NCBI RefSeq assembly: GCF_008710095.1
Contig: NZ_VYKJ01000004.1
Span: 310,001-374,000 of the forward strand
Reading direction: 5' to 3'
Origin: Affinibrenneria salicis
GTDB lineage: Bacteria; Pseudomonadota; Gammaproteobacteria; Enterobacterales; Enterobacteriaceae
DNA length: 64,000 nucleotides
In this document: positions 1-8,393 of the stretch, piece after piece
How the letters are laid out: the number at the start of each line of letters is the position of its first letter
Position numbering within the stretch: position 1 is the first letter of the stretch
Program-made: the position numbers and the translations under genes
Notes under the pieces: model-generated
The model's input: the letters and a program-made list of their open reading frames with translations, nothing else
Told to the model about the DNA's origin: nothing
The model's database searches: none

Positions 1-1092
1 AACCGCTCGCCGGAAATGGAGCGTTTCGCCAGCGGTCTGCTGGCGCTGAACGCCACGACCGGTAAGCTGGTCTGGTTCTACCAGACCGTGCATCACGATC
101 TGTGGGATATGGACGTGCCGGCTCAGCCGACGCTGGCCGACATTCGCGATGAGAACGGCGACCGGCGGCCGGTGGTGTATGTTCCGGCGAAAACCGGCAA
201 CATTTTCGTGCTGGATCGCCGCACCGGTCAGACGGTCGTGCCGGCGCCGGAAACGCCGGTGCCGCAGGGCGCGGCCAAAGGCGATCGGCTGTCGCCCACG
301 CAGCCTTATTCCGAACTCAGCTTCCGCCCGCGCGAGAATCTGGCCGGTAAGGATATGTGGGGCGCGACGATTTACGACCAGCTGGTGTGCCGCGTGATGT
401 TCCACCGGCTGCGTTACGAAGGACCGTTTACTCCGCCGTCCGAACAGGGGACGCTGGTCTTCCCCGGCAACCTCGGCATGTTCGAATGGGGCGGCATTTC
501 GGTGGATACCGATCGACAGATTGCCGTGGCTAATCCGATGGCGCTGCCGTTTGTGTCGCAGCTGATCCCGCGCGGCCCGGACAACCCGGCGGCGCCGGAT
601 GCGAAAGACGCCGGCGGCACCGGTTCGGAATCTGGCGTGCAGCCGCAGTACGGCGTGCCTTTCGGCGTGAAGCTGAACGCGTTTCTTTCGCCGCTGGGCA
701 TTCCCTGCAAGCAGCCCGCGTGGGGCTATATTTCGGCAATCGACCTGAAGACCAACGATATCGTGTGGAAAAAACGCATCGGTACCGTACGCGACAGCTC
801 GCCGCTGCCGCTGCCGTTCAAAGTCGGGATGCCGATGCTCGGCGCGCCGGTCTCCACCGCCGGCAACGTATTTTTCATCGCCGCGACGGCCGATAACTAT
901 CTGCGCGCCTTTAAGGTGACCAACGGCGAGCAGCTGTGGCAGGCGCGCCTGCCGGCGGGCGGCCAGGCGACGCCGATGACCTATGAGGTCGACGGTAAGC
1001 AGTATGTGGTGATTGCCGCCGGCGGGCACGGTTCGTTTGGTACGAAGCTGGGCGATTACATCATCGCCTATGCGCTACCGGACGCGAAATAA
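1..1092 (+). CDS. gcd: Quinoprotein glucose dehydrogenase, C-terminal part (gene begins before the window)
   Basis: The reading frame is open from the first base, so the 5' part of the gene lies outside the window; about 363 C-terminal residues are visible. They form PQQ-type beta-propeller repeats, including LVWFYQTVHHDLWDMD and the PQQ-pocket segment PAKTGNIFVLD, and a final propeller blade ending LGDYIIAYALPDAK. The family oxidises glucose to gluconolactone on the periplasmic face of the inner membrane and passes electrons to ubiquinone. The full enterobacterial protein is about 800 residues with five N-terminal membrane helices, which are not visible here. The frame has no disruption. The match to E. 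coli Gcd is clear over the whole visible part. Confidence 0.95.
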   Translation, partial: NRSPEMERFASGLLALNATTGKLVWFYQTVHHDLWDMDVPAQPTLADIRDENGDRRPVVYVPAKTGNIFVLDRRTGQTVVPAPETPVPQGAAKGDRLSPTQPYSELSFRPRENLAGKDMWGATIYDQLVCRVMFHRLRYEGPFTPPSEQGTLVFPGNLGMFEWGGISVDTDRQIAVANPMALPFVSQLIPRGPDNPAAPDAKDAGGTGSESGVQPQYGVPFGVKLNAFLSPLGIPCKQPAWGYISAIDLKTNDIVWKKRIGTVRDSSPLPLPFKVGMPMLGAPVSTAGNVFFIAATADNYLRAFKVTNGEQLWQARLPAGGQATPMTYEVDGKQYVVIAAGGHGSFGTKLGDYIIAYALPDAK

Positions 1093-1114
1093 CCTGTCGG
1101 ACCGGCGCTGAAAA

Positions 1115-1190
1115 ACGTCCCGCCCGCGCAGGCGGGCATCCCTGGCAGCCGCGGGCTGCTGGCGTTCCCGGCTTGCGCGGGGATGACGGC
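1115..1190. repeat. REP-like double palindrome after gcd
   Basis: Two GC-rich hairpins follow gcd: CCCGCC/GGCGGG around 1119-1136 and a second stem around 1166-1182, with the outer arms CGTCCCGCC and GGGGATGACGG roughly inverted. No T-run follows, so this looks more like a REP-type element than a classical intrinsic terminator, although it may stabilise the 3' end of the gcd transcript. Confidence 0.45.
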
Positions 1191-1275
1191 TGGCGCGAAA
1201 ACCTCGCGGGGAAACGGCTCTGTGCGGGCGGGCACAGCGGTCGGCGGGAAGTCAGCCCGCAATAATGAGGACGGT

Positions 1276-1818
1276 ATGAAAACTCTGTCGCGCGCTTTTT
1301 CGCTGTTCTGCGCCCTTGCGGCTCTGCCCGCCGACGGACCATGGGCGCGATCGTCGATGCTGGATCTAACGGTGGGCGAGAAGGACGGCAAGCCCTGCTT
1401 TGCTCCGCAGCCTGACGGGGAAAACCGTCGCTATCGCTTACGGCTGGCCTGGGTGAGCGTTGCCGCCGATCCGGTTGCCGCGGCCGGGCCGGCGCGGGTC
1501 GTCTGGGCCTCGGGTCTGCCGCCGCCGCCCGGCGAGTACACGACGGGCGCAGGGGAGTGCCTGCTTTACGGCCAGCGGGTGGCGGGCGAGACGCTCATTA
1601 CGTCTCCGCAGCCGCTGCAGGCGGGGATTCGCTATACGGTAACCATAAACGCCTTCCTGCGCGCGGGCAGCCGCGGCGCGCTGAACCGGCGCTACGCCGG
1701 GCAGTTCTGTCTGGCGCGCGATCGGCGCGGCGCTCTCCGCGTGCACGATCTGTGGCATGGCGCGCGCGCCGACGTGGCTGCCGACGATCCCTGCCGTGCG
1801 CTGTTTCTGCGGCCCTGA
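1276..1818 (+). CDS. Secreted protein of unknown function
   Basis: 180 residues. ATG at 1276 was chosen because AGGACGGT sits directly upstream and the encoded N-terminus, MKTLSRAFSLFCALAAL, is a plausible export signal; the upstream extension of the frame does not look like protein. No membrane helix is seen after the signal. Four cysteines lie in the mature part (GKPCF, GECLLYG, QFCLA, DPCRA), which would allow two periplasmic disulfides. The alternation of GKxCF, a receiver-like beta-rich middle and a YTVTIN segment faintly resembles small periplasmic proteins annotated as putative T6SS immunity lipoproteins, but there is no lipobox and I do not assign that function. It stands alone between gcd and a convergent gene. 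Confidence 0.65.
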   Translation: MKTLSRAFSLFCALAALPADGPWARSSMLDLTVGEKDGKPCFAPQPDGENRRYRLRLAWVSVAADPVAAAGPARVVWASGLPPPPGEYTTGAGECLLYGQRVAGETLITSPQPLQAGIRYTVTINAFLRAGSRGALNRRYAGQFCLARDRRGALRVHDLWHGARADVAADDPCRALFLRP

Positions 1819-1899
1819 GCGCGGCGCCAGTCTGCGCGCGCAGGCCTGTATATACTCTCTGCGGCGTTGAGGATAAAACGGCAGGCGGCCGGAGACGGT

Positions 1900-3510
1900 T
1901 TACCGATCGAGAACGGCCGGCCCGGCGGCGTCACAGACCGGGCGCCGTTCGCGCCTGCGCAGCCATGTCATCAGACTCTTGCTATTCATTGGCCGGGCAT
2001 ACAGATAGCCTTGCAAATAGTTAATCCCGTTCTGTTTCAGGTAACGGTATTCGTGCCGGGTATTTACCCCTTCGGCCACCATATCCAGCGCCAGCCGGCG
2101 GCTCAGACCGACGATCGCGTCGAGTACCGGCGTATCGTGGTGTGCCGATTCGATGGTGCCGATAAACGCCTTGTCGATCTTGAGATAATCCAGCGGAAAC
2201 GTTTGCAGGTAGGAGAGGGAGCAGTGGCCGGTGCCGAAGTCATCGATAGCGATAATAAAGCCCTGCCGGCGCAGTTCGGTCAGTTTGCGCACCACATCAT
2301 CCCGGTTGACTATCAGGCTGCGTTCGGTGATTTCCAGCGTGATTTTGAACTGATGAGGCGACAGGGCGGCCGACAAGCGCTGGATGTCCTGAATAAAGTC
2401 GGGATGCTGCATATGTTCGGCGGCGATATTGATATCGAGATGAAAGCCCGTCGGCACCCGCCAGTGGCGGATATCCTCGATCATCAGTCCGAACAGATGG
2501 TGCGTCAGCGGGATGATCAGGCCTTCGGCCTCGGCGCTGGGAATAAACACATCCGGGCTGATGCTCCTGCCGCCGGGGCGATACCAGCGCAGCAGCACCT
2601 CAACGCCGCAGCAGCGGCGCGCGGCGATATCGTAAATCGGCTGGTAGTGCGCGGCAAATTCGTTGTGCAGCATGCCTTTGCGCAGTTCGTCGCGCAGCGA
2701 CATTTTACGCTGTTGCCATGAGCGTACGATAGAGACAAAAATGATGGCGAGGATCAGCGCCAGCGGCAAAAAAGTGATGAAGGCGCGCCGCCACTCCTGC
2801 AAAAAAGCGGAGGCCGGCAGCGTCGCTCTGACCACGATAGGGTAGATATTAGACACGGTTTTATTGTGCATCGGCGCGATAAACGGATGATCGTCCTCGA
2901 CCCTACCGCCTTCCTGTATCTGATAGCCGTTGCCGAACTGGATAGTGAGAAAGTAGGGTCTGGCGTTGCCCATGGCGCTCATAAAATCGAGCAAATACTG
3001 CGCGTCGACGATGGCGAACGCGCCGTACGACGTCGCGCCGTTGTTGCTGGCGTAAAGCACGGCCGGCCGCTCCAGCACGCCGTGAGTCAGCGGCAGCGAA
3101 ATATTCCACTGCGCCGGCAGGGGCGACGGCAGTTGTTGCTGAATGATCGTGGATAACGGCATCAGCCTGTCGCCGGAGACGGAGGAACAGTACATTGACG
3201 GCCCCTTGGTCAGGCCCAGCGAACGGAAATAGGCGGCCAGCGTTCCCAGCCGCAGCAAATCGGATGAAACCTGCTGGCTGCAGGCTTGCCCCTCGAAGGG
3301 TTGCAGCGTGGCGACCATATCCCAGGCCTGCCGGCTGATGATTTCCGCCTGATGCAGGATCACCTGGTTGGTCATTTTCAGGTTCCGCTTCACATCCTGG
3401 CTGGCGTCGTAAAAACTGAAAGCCATTCCCAGCAGAAATGGCAGCAGACCGGCGGCGGCGAGCGATAGCCACCTGTATTTCGCGGCCGGTACATGAGTGG
3501 ATTTAACCAT
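1900..3510 (-). CDS. CSS-motif EAL-domain cyclic-di-GMP phosphodiesterase
   Basis: About 536 residues from the ATG at 3510, preferred over the ATG at 3537 because GGAG lies 6-7 bases upstream. Architecture: membrane helix about 14-33, periplasmic CSS domain with YCSSVSG near 107-113 and a second Cys near 77 (the redox Cys pair typical of PdeB/PdeC-type proteins), second helix about 232-252, then a cytoplasmic EAL domain to the end. The signature is GVEVLLRW, so EVL replaces EAL with the metal-binding Glu kept. NIAAEHM, LEITER, IDDFGTGHCSLSYL, LKIDKAF and MVAEGV are all present, indicating an active enzyme that hydrolyses c-di-GMP. Sensing of periplasmic redox state is known for relatives and is inferred here. 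It could oppose activation of the cellulose synthase encoded at 46-58 kb. Confidence 0.9.
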   Translation of the reverse strand: MVKSTHVPAAKYRWLSLAAAGLLPFLLGMAFSFYDASQDVKRNLKMTNQVILHQAEIISRQAWDMVATLQPFEGQACSQQVSSDLLRLGTLAAYFRSLGLTKGPSMYCSSVSGDRLMPLSTIIQQQLPSPLPAQWNISLPLTHGVLERPAVLYASNNGATSYGAFAIVDAQYLLDFMSAMGNARPYFLTIQFGNGYQIQEGGRVEDDHPFIAPMHNKTVSNIYPIVVRATLPASAFLQEWRRAFITFLPLALILAIIFVSIVRSWQQRKMSLRDELRKGMLHNEFAAHYQPIYDIAARRCCGVEVLLRWYRPGGRSISPDVFIPSAEAEGLIIPLTHHLFGLMIEDIRHWRVPTGFHLDINIAAEHMQHPDFIQDIQRLSAALSPHQFKITLEITERSLIVNRDDVVRKLTELRRQGFIIAIDDFGTGHCSLSYLQTFPLDYLKIDKAFIGTIESAHHDTPVLDAIVGLSRRLALDMVAEGVNTRHEYRYLKQNGINYLQGYLYARPMNSKSLMTWLRRRERRPVCDAAGPAVLDR

Positions 3511-3726
3511 CGGCGTCTCCATCCTCTCTTTATCCATGACTGCCGGCAGGCTAATGCATAGCGCCCGCCGCGCACGGCCAAACTTCAGGTTAAACCCGAC
3601 AGGTTGCCCGCCAGTGTAATACTAGCCTGGCGGGAAAAAAAGAGAGCCGGTCCGACGGCGGCCGTTCGTCGCGGGGGCGGCCATCGTTGGGCGCAGCATC
3701 TGCCGAGTCCGCACGGCGCGGGGCCG

Positions 3727-4551
3727 TCAGTACACCGATTTAACGAAGTCGAGCAGATCGTTATTCAATTTATCTTTGTGCGTTTGGGTAAAACCGTGGG
3801 GCGCCCCGTCATACAGACTTAGCCGGGCGTTTTTGATCTGTCTGGCGGCTATTTTGCCGGTGGCCTCGAAAGGCACCACCTGATCGCTGCCGCCGTGGAT
3901 CACCAACGTGGGCACGTCGATTTTTTGCATATCCGCGCGGAAATCCGTTTCGGCAAAGGCGGTGACGCAATCGTGCGTTGCCTTGAGCGACGCCAGCAGC
4001 GCCATGTTGAGCGTCTGGCTCAACACGCCCTGGGAGACCGTCATCCCTTTGTTGAGACCATAAAACGGGATGGCGAAATCGCTGATAAACTGCGCCCTGT
4101 CGCGCAATATGCCCTGTCTGATCTGATCGAAGACCTCTTGCTCCACGCCCTCGGGATGGTCGGCGGTCTTGATGAATAACGGCGTGACCGCGCCGAGCAG
4201 CGCCAGCGCGCGCACGCGTTGCGAACCATAGTGACCGATATAGCGCGCGACATCGCCGCCGCCCATCGAGAAACCGATTAGCGTAATTTCATCCAGCTGC
4301 AAATACTCGATCAAATCGTTAATATCGGCGGCAAAGGTGTCGTAGTCATAGCCTGACCACGGCTGGTCTGAACGACCAAAACCGCGCCGGTCGAAGGCGA
4401 TGGCGCGGTAGCCTTGTCCGGCGAGAAAGTTCATCTGATCGTCCCACATGTCGGCATCCAGCGGCCAACCGTGGCTGAACAGCAGTGGTTTGCCCGTTCC
4501 CCAGTCTTTGTAGTAGATCAGTGTGCCGTCTTGTGTGCTAAAGGTACTCAT
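3727..4551 (-). CDS. Alpha/beta hydrolase, non-heme chloroperoxidase type
   Basis: 274 residues, cytoplasmic, without a signal peptide. GGAG lies 8 bases upstream of the start. The fold markers are all present: oxyanion segment FSHGWPLDADMWDDQ, nucleophile elbow GFSMGGGDVARY (Ser near 95), acid in HGGSDQVVP and His in GAPHGFTQTH. This residue pattern is that of cofactor-free haloperoxidases and related esterases; peroxidase activity in the family is often a side reaction of an esterase or perhydrolase, so the physiological substrate is unknown. The gene is monocistronic and faces a long regulatory gap. Confidence 0.88.
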   Translation of the reverse strand: MSTFSTQDGTLIYYKDWGTGKPLLFSHGWPLDADMWDDQMNFLAGQGYRAIAFDRRGFGRSDQPWSGYDYDTFAADINDLIEYLQLDEITLIGFSMGGGDVARYIGHYGSQRVRALALLGAVTPLFIKTADHPEGVEQEVFDQIRQGILRDRAQFISDFAIPFYGLNKGMTVSQGVLSQTLNMALLASLKATHDCVTAFAETDFRADMQKIDVPTLVIHGGSDQVVPFEATGKIAARQIKNARLSLYDGAPHGFTQTHKDKLNNDLLDFVKSVY

Positions 4552-4806
4552 GTATCTATCTCCATCAAGGGGGGTGTCATGCGCGGCGGAAAGCGGCCTG
4601 CTGCTTTTGTGCCGCTGCTCCGTCAGGCGTTGAACAGACCATGCAGAAGGCCGCCGGCGAGTATATTCGGAGCGCTCTTACAGCTTAGCAGAATATTTTT
4701 ACCGCTTTGGTCGCGTCGTTCGGTTTTTATCGCCTCAGCGGTGTGCCTTTTATTACCATTATAGATGCTCTAAATATCCAGAGTTGCATAAATACGGCGA
4801 GTCTGC

Positions 4807-4913
4807 GCTAAATAATTTCGCACATGGATACTTATCTTCTCATTGTGCGAGGCTCGTACTGGCAGGCGGTCATGTCCTGAAAATATAGCGCTATTATGCG
4901 AAGCTATTTAAGC
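4807..4913. repeat. MITE-like element, copy 1
   Basis: A 107-bp unit bounded by imperfect inverted ends: GCTAAATAATTTCGCACAT on the left, and on the right the reverse complement of GCTTAAATAGCTTCGCATAA. A related element lies at 63740-63909 in the opposite orientation. Both ends are shared, the inner or right end over about 34 bases with scattered substitutions. No open frame inside. Confidence 0.6.
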
Positions 4914-5001
4914 GTTAGTAATTAGCCGGGTGTGGGGAAAGTCAATGCCGCTGAGGTTTGAGATGTGACGGGGATATTGTTCATATTCGGCGGAGACGAT
5001 A

Positions 5002-5081
5002 TGGGACCTGTTTTTGCCTGAATTTTTCCCCGTATTTCGTTGTGGGACGGAATTTTTCGTCGTCGCTATGGGACGGTTTTT
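5002..5081 (+). promoter_or_regulatory. Three spaced TGGGAC...TTTTT motifs
   Basis: TGGGACCTGTTTTT begins at 5002, TGGGACGGAATTTTT at 5043 and TGGGACGGTTTTT at 5069. Three near-identical words within 80 bp upstream of a sugar transporter gene suggest binding sites for one regulator, which I cannot name. Confidence 0.35.
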
Positions 5082-5237
5082 ATTAGTCAGTTTATGCGGT
5101 CTTTTATTTTAACAACAAACATTTTCTTTGTTTTTTTAATCGATTTTAGATTTTATCAGCCAAAATCGGGTGTGAACATTATCTTTTTGATTTATAAATA
5201 TAAAGTGAATTATTTTCTATGGTGAATAGGGTGAGGG

Positions 5238-5253
5238 TGTGACATGGATCACG
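5238..5253. promoter_or_regulatory. Probable CRP binding site
   Basis: TGTGACATGGATCACG matches the TGTGA-N6-TCACA consensus with one mismatch. It lies about 290 bp upstream of the sugar-porter gene, in an AT-rich region suited to a promoter. Catabolite control of the transporter is inferred. Confidence 0.55.
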
Positions 5254-5540
5254 GATTGTGCTATACCTTTAAAGCGGCTTGTTTGGGCATGGCGGCGTTC
5301 TGTTGGCAGGATGTGCGCTTTGGTCATCAAATACAGGGCAATGACGGAATCATAATGACAAATATATACTCGTTACACTTCCATTCGTCGCTGAGTTGGC
5401 TGCGCGCCATTATCCGTTTCATTCTCTCTGAGCCGTCAGCGCTGTTCAAAACGATAACGTTTTGTCCGGCGGTCCAAATTGTTTCGTGTATAGCAGAGGT
5501 TGACTCCCGCATAAAATTGAAATAACGACAAAGGAAAATT

Positions 5541-7052
5541 ATGCCTGAATTAAACGACAAAAATTCCAACTATAATGATACAGCAAACGCCGTTCCGGCT
5601 GACAATGAAAAGATATCCGATGCTGACAGCAGTGAAAATAACGGTTTTCTGAGCGCTGATGCCTTTTTATTGACAGCAACCGCCATCGCCGCGATTGCCG
5701 GTTTTCTGTATGGCTACGATACCGGGATTATTTCCGGCGCGCTGTTGCAAATCACCCGCGATTTCTCGCTCTCCTCGCATGAACAGGAACTGGTGACCAG
5801 TGCGATACTGGTGGGGGCGGTGGTCGGCGCGCTGTCCTGCGGCAAACTGTCCGGCGTACTCGGCCGGCGCTACACCGTGATGATCGTCGCGGCTATTTTT
5901 GCGCTTGGCGTGATCGGCTCCGGTCTGTCTCCCGATGCGCTGTCCCTGGGGCTGGCGCGTCTGGTGCTGGGGTTTGCGGTCGGGGGGGCGTCGCAGATCG
6001 TGCCGGTCTATATTGCGGAGCTGGCGCCGCCGGAGAAACGCGGCCGGCTGGTGACTTTTTTCAACATCTCTATCGGTATCGGTATTCTGACCGCCGCGCT
6101 GGTCGGCACCTTTTTGCAGGATATCTGGACGTGGCGCGTGATGTTCTCCGTTGCCGCGATACCGGCGGTCGTCCTGCTGTTTGGCATGTTGCCGCTGCCG
6201 GAAAGTCCGCGCTGGCTGGTGGGTAAAAAACGACTGAAAGAAGCGCACATCGCACTGGATACGGTCAGGGAAACCGGCCATGAAGTGCGGCGCGAAATTA
6301 AGGCGATTCAGCGCGTGCACGAGAAGGCGGAGCGGAAATCGACCGGCAGCTGGAAAGATTTGAAACAGCCGTGGCTGCGCCCGGCGCTGGTGGTGGGGCT
6401 GGGGATTGCCGCCTTTACTCAGCTGTCCGGTATTGAAATGATGATTTACTACACGCCGACCTTTCTGACCGACGCCGGCTTCAGCCGCGATACGGCGCTG
6501 CATTCTGCGCTGGGCGTGGCGGTGATTTATCTGCTGCTCACCATTACGGGTAAACTGCTGGTCGACCATATCGGTCGCCGTCGTCTGACGCTGATTATGA
6601 TGCCTGGCGCGGTGATCAGTCTGCTGCTGCTCGGTCTGATGTTCCGACTCGACGCCAGCGGCGGCCAGCATGGCTGGCTGATTGTTGCCTGCCTGTTCGC
6701 CTTTATGGTGTTCAACTCCGGCGGGATCCAGGTGATTGGCTGGCTGATCGGTTCCGAAGTCTACCCGTTGGGCGTTCGCGAAAAGGCCAGCAGCCTGCAC
6801 GCGGCCACCCTGTGGGGCTCCAACCTGCTGTTGACCGCCACCGCACTGTCGATGGTTAACCTGCTGGGGATCGGCGGCGCTATGTGGTTCTACGCGCTGC
6901 TTAACCTGCTCGGTTTCCTGTTTATCTTCTTTATGATGCCGGAGACCCGGGGGCGCAGTCTGGAAGAGATTGAAACCTCGCTGAAAGAGGGCAATTTTTA
7001 TCCCCGCCGCCGGCATGCCCAACGTTCGTTAACGTCCGGCGGCAACGACTGA
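5541..7052 (+). CDS. Sugar-porter family MFS transporter
   Basis: 503 residues with AAAGGAAAATT before the ATG. About twelve membrane helices follow a hydrophilic N-terminal tail of some 45 residues that is longer than usual and rich in Asn and Asp. Family signatures are present: YGYDTGIISGALL in helix 1, GRRY between helices 2 and 3, PESPRWLV before the central loop, GRRRLTL in the second half, and PETRGRSLEEIE after helix 12. These place it with proton-linked sugar and polyol symporters (XylE, GalP, IolT type). myo-Inositol is one possibility given the orphan iolD at 61.4 kb, but the substrate cannot be read from the sequence. A CRP-type site upstream suggests catabolite control. Confidence 0.9.
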   Translation: MPELNDKNSNYNDTANAVPADNEKISDADSSENNGFLSADAFLLTATAIAAIAGFLYGYDTGIISGALLQITRDFSLSSHEQELVTSAILVGAVVGALSCGKLSGVLGRRYTVMIVAAIFALGVIGSGLSPDALSLGLARLVLGFAVGGASQIVPVYIAELAPPEKRGRLVTFFNISIGIGILTAALVGTFLQDIWTWRVMFSVAAIPAVVLLFGMLPLPESPRWLVGKKRLKEAHIALDTVRETGHEVRREIKAIQRVHEKAERKSTGSWKDLKQPWLRPALVVGLGIAAFTQLSGIEMMIYYTPTFLTDAGFSRDTALHSALGVAVIYLLLTITGKLLVDHIGRRRLTLIMMPGAVISLLLLGLMFRLDASGGQHGWLIVACLFAFMVFNSGGIQVIGWLIGSEVYPLGVREKASSLHAATLWGSNLLLTATALSMVNLLGIGGAMWFYALLNLLGFLFIFFMMPETRGRSLEEIETSLKEGNFYPRRRHAQRSLTSGGND

Positions 7053-7088
7053 CGTCTCGCTGAGAGGCGGTATGATGATAAGCTATTA

Positions 7089-7394
7089 ATGGACACAGGA
7101 TATGGCGGGAAAGATGATTTCAAAAATAAACCCGACGCTCAGGGAAGAAAAAATTATGGGCCTACCCCAAAGGGAAGATATTCTGTTGGCGGAGCCACTC
7201 ACAGCAAGGGTCTTATGACCATAATGCTGCTCCCTCACCAGGGGAATAGTATGCATGGAAGCGGTGATTTTCGAATTCATGGGGATAGCATCAGGAATCC
7301 CGGTACCGCCTCAGAAGGTTGTATAATTATTGGCTCTGCCGCACGAACAAAAATACTAAATTCAACAGACAGACTTTTGATGGTGGTGCAATAA
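7089..7394 (+). CDS. Tlde1-like (DUF2778) L,D-transpeptidase-fold toxin
   Basis: 101 residues. Recognisable family blocks in order: GYGGKDDFKNKPD, YGPTPKGRYSVGG, a middle beta region, then FRIHGDS and ASEGCIII carrying the catalytic His (near 67) and Cys (near 82). In Salmonella Tlde1 this domain is a type VI effector that cuts or exchanges peptidoglycan tetrapeptides in the periplasm. The usual N-terminal block of about 20 residues (a W-T-Y...L-x-H-N-G type strand) is missing and no good ribosome binding site precedes the ATG. The frame stays open back to 7053, so the gene may be a truncated form or a detached C-terminal toxin tip. AT-rich composition against a GC-rich background suggests transfer. 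The stop overlaps the next start by one base. Confidence 0.75.
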   Translation: MDTGYGGKDDFKNKPDAQGRKNYGPTPKGRYSVGGATHSKGLMTIMLLPHQGNSMHGSGDFRIHGDSIRNPGTASEGCIIIGSAARTKILNSTDRLLMVVQ

Positions 7395-7780
7395 TGTATA
7401 AAATAATCCTTATGTCGGTCGTGCTGTTTATATCGCCAGCTCTCCTGGCCAGGGAAATGAATATTGATTATTGTTCCACCACTGAATCATGGGCTATCCA
7501 ACGAACAATTGAAGAGTTAAAAACGAGCAATAACGATTTGGATTTCAAAAGGATAACAGTGGAAATCCTAAATCTATCTGCATTGAAAGAAGATGAAAAA
7601 ACCATCAAGGTAAATGGTTTTGGCGTGTTGTACGCTCAAACACTAAAAGTAATCATACCTCATTTAAATAACAGCCAAGATAAAGAAGTGCTATTGGTAA
7701 CATCAATCATATCAGATGAAGAGTGTTCCATTAGTCAACCATTGATAACAAATATAACCGAACTCAGGATCGGTAAATAA
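7394..7780 (+). CDS. Probable periplasmic immunity protein for the Tlde1-like toxin
   Basis: 128 residues from the ATG at 7394, which shares a base with the toxin stop codon, so the two are translationally coupled. The N-terminus MYKIILMSVVLFISPALLA is a clear Sec signal peptide, placing the protein in the periplasm where Tlde1 acts. The mature part begins REMNIDYCSTTESWAIQRT and contains two cysteines (DYCST, DEECSI) that could pair. I recognise no family; the immunity role is inferred from coupling, size, export and the shared AT-rich composition. Confidence 0.65.
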   Translation: MYKIILMSVVLFISPALLAREMNIDYCSTTESWAIQRTIEELKTSNNDLDFKRITVEILNLSALKEDEKTIKVNGFGVLYAQTLKVIIPHLNNSQDKEVLLVTSIISDEECSISQPLITNITELRIGK

Positions 7781-7789
7781 TATACTGGT

Positions 7790-7906
7790 CATATTTCAAG
7801 CCGCAGACGCGTTGGCATTCCTCGCTCACCCCAGTCACATACTGGGGTAAGCTCCCGGTGATTCGCTGTGTCGCTGCCTTTCTGTCGCTCGAGTTATTTG
7901 GGGTAT
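7790..7906. repeat. Enteric palindromic repeat (family A)
   Basis: The outer arms are ATTTCAAGCCGCAGACGCG and the inverse of TATACCCCAAATAACTCGAG; an inner hairpin CCCCAGTCAC/ATACTGGGGT lies near 7829-7848. This is the long imperfect palindrome whose conserved core reads GTTGCAGG...CGGCAAG and TATACCC...TAATTCGAGTTG in Pectobacterium-like genomes. It follows the toxin-immunity islet. Confidence 0.6.
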
Positions 7907-8393
7907 AGAGTATAAATCAATGATATTTTGCCGGCATACCCCCTGAACGGGAGTCTGCCTTTTAACCGATGCATTATATTGACTGGCCGTAATCATCCCG
8001 GTTGCGGCTTTGTTCCCTGATGGCATTTTCTTTGCGTGCGTGCGTGCGTGCGTGCGGCCTGGCCTGCTCCTGCCGTCGCGACTGTTTTAACGCAGGTTTT
8101 GCAGAAACGCCTGCGCGATGACCTGGCGGGATTCAACCTGTAGGCGCCACGGATTGGCGACGCTAATATCATTGACGTCTTCACTGTTTTTGATCGGGTA
8201 ATTTGTCATGCCGGGTTCGTCGCCCTGGCAGACGAACGCCGTAGCGTGCAGGGTCAACATCAGGGGGGCAGCGCTTTGGCGGACAAGTAAGCGCACATGG
8301 GCCGATCGCCGCTGGGCAACAGCCTTGCGCCCGTCGCCGCGCGGGCGCGCCGCCCTGTACGGACAACGTTCGCCCAGCAGCGGATCGTTGGGC
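7907..8393. other. Intergenic region with TGCG tandem repeat
   Basis: Contains six perfect TGCG units at 8033-8056. A minus-strand frame ending near 8087 reads like a protein tail (VESRQVIAQAFLQNLR), but there is no start, ribosome site or recognisable domain, so it may be gene debris. Nothing else was seen. Confidence 0.4.

Larger units (their letters stand above)
4552..5540. other. Intergenic region with repeats and operators
   Basis: Nearly 1 kb between divergent genes with no convincing coding frame; the part from about 5080 to 5225 is strongly AT-rich. It holds a MITE-like element, three TGGGAC motifs and a CRP-type site, each listed separately. The short open frames in it lack ribosome binding sites and family resemblance. 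Confidence 0.7.

Noticed and set aside
5040..5225. Small AT-rich open frame before the sugar porter
   Set aside because: Phe/Ile/Tyr-rich translation of AT-rich DNA, no ribosome site, and it overlaps the TGGGAC motifs.
5667..7022. Long minus-strand open frame opposite the sugar porter
   Set aside because: His/Gln/Arg-rich translation typical of an antisense shadow; the plus-strand transporter explains the region.
8033..8056. TGCG tandem repeat as a phase-variable coding switch
   Set aside because: No gene or clear promoter lies across it, so there is nothing evident to switch.
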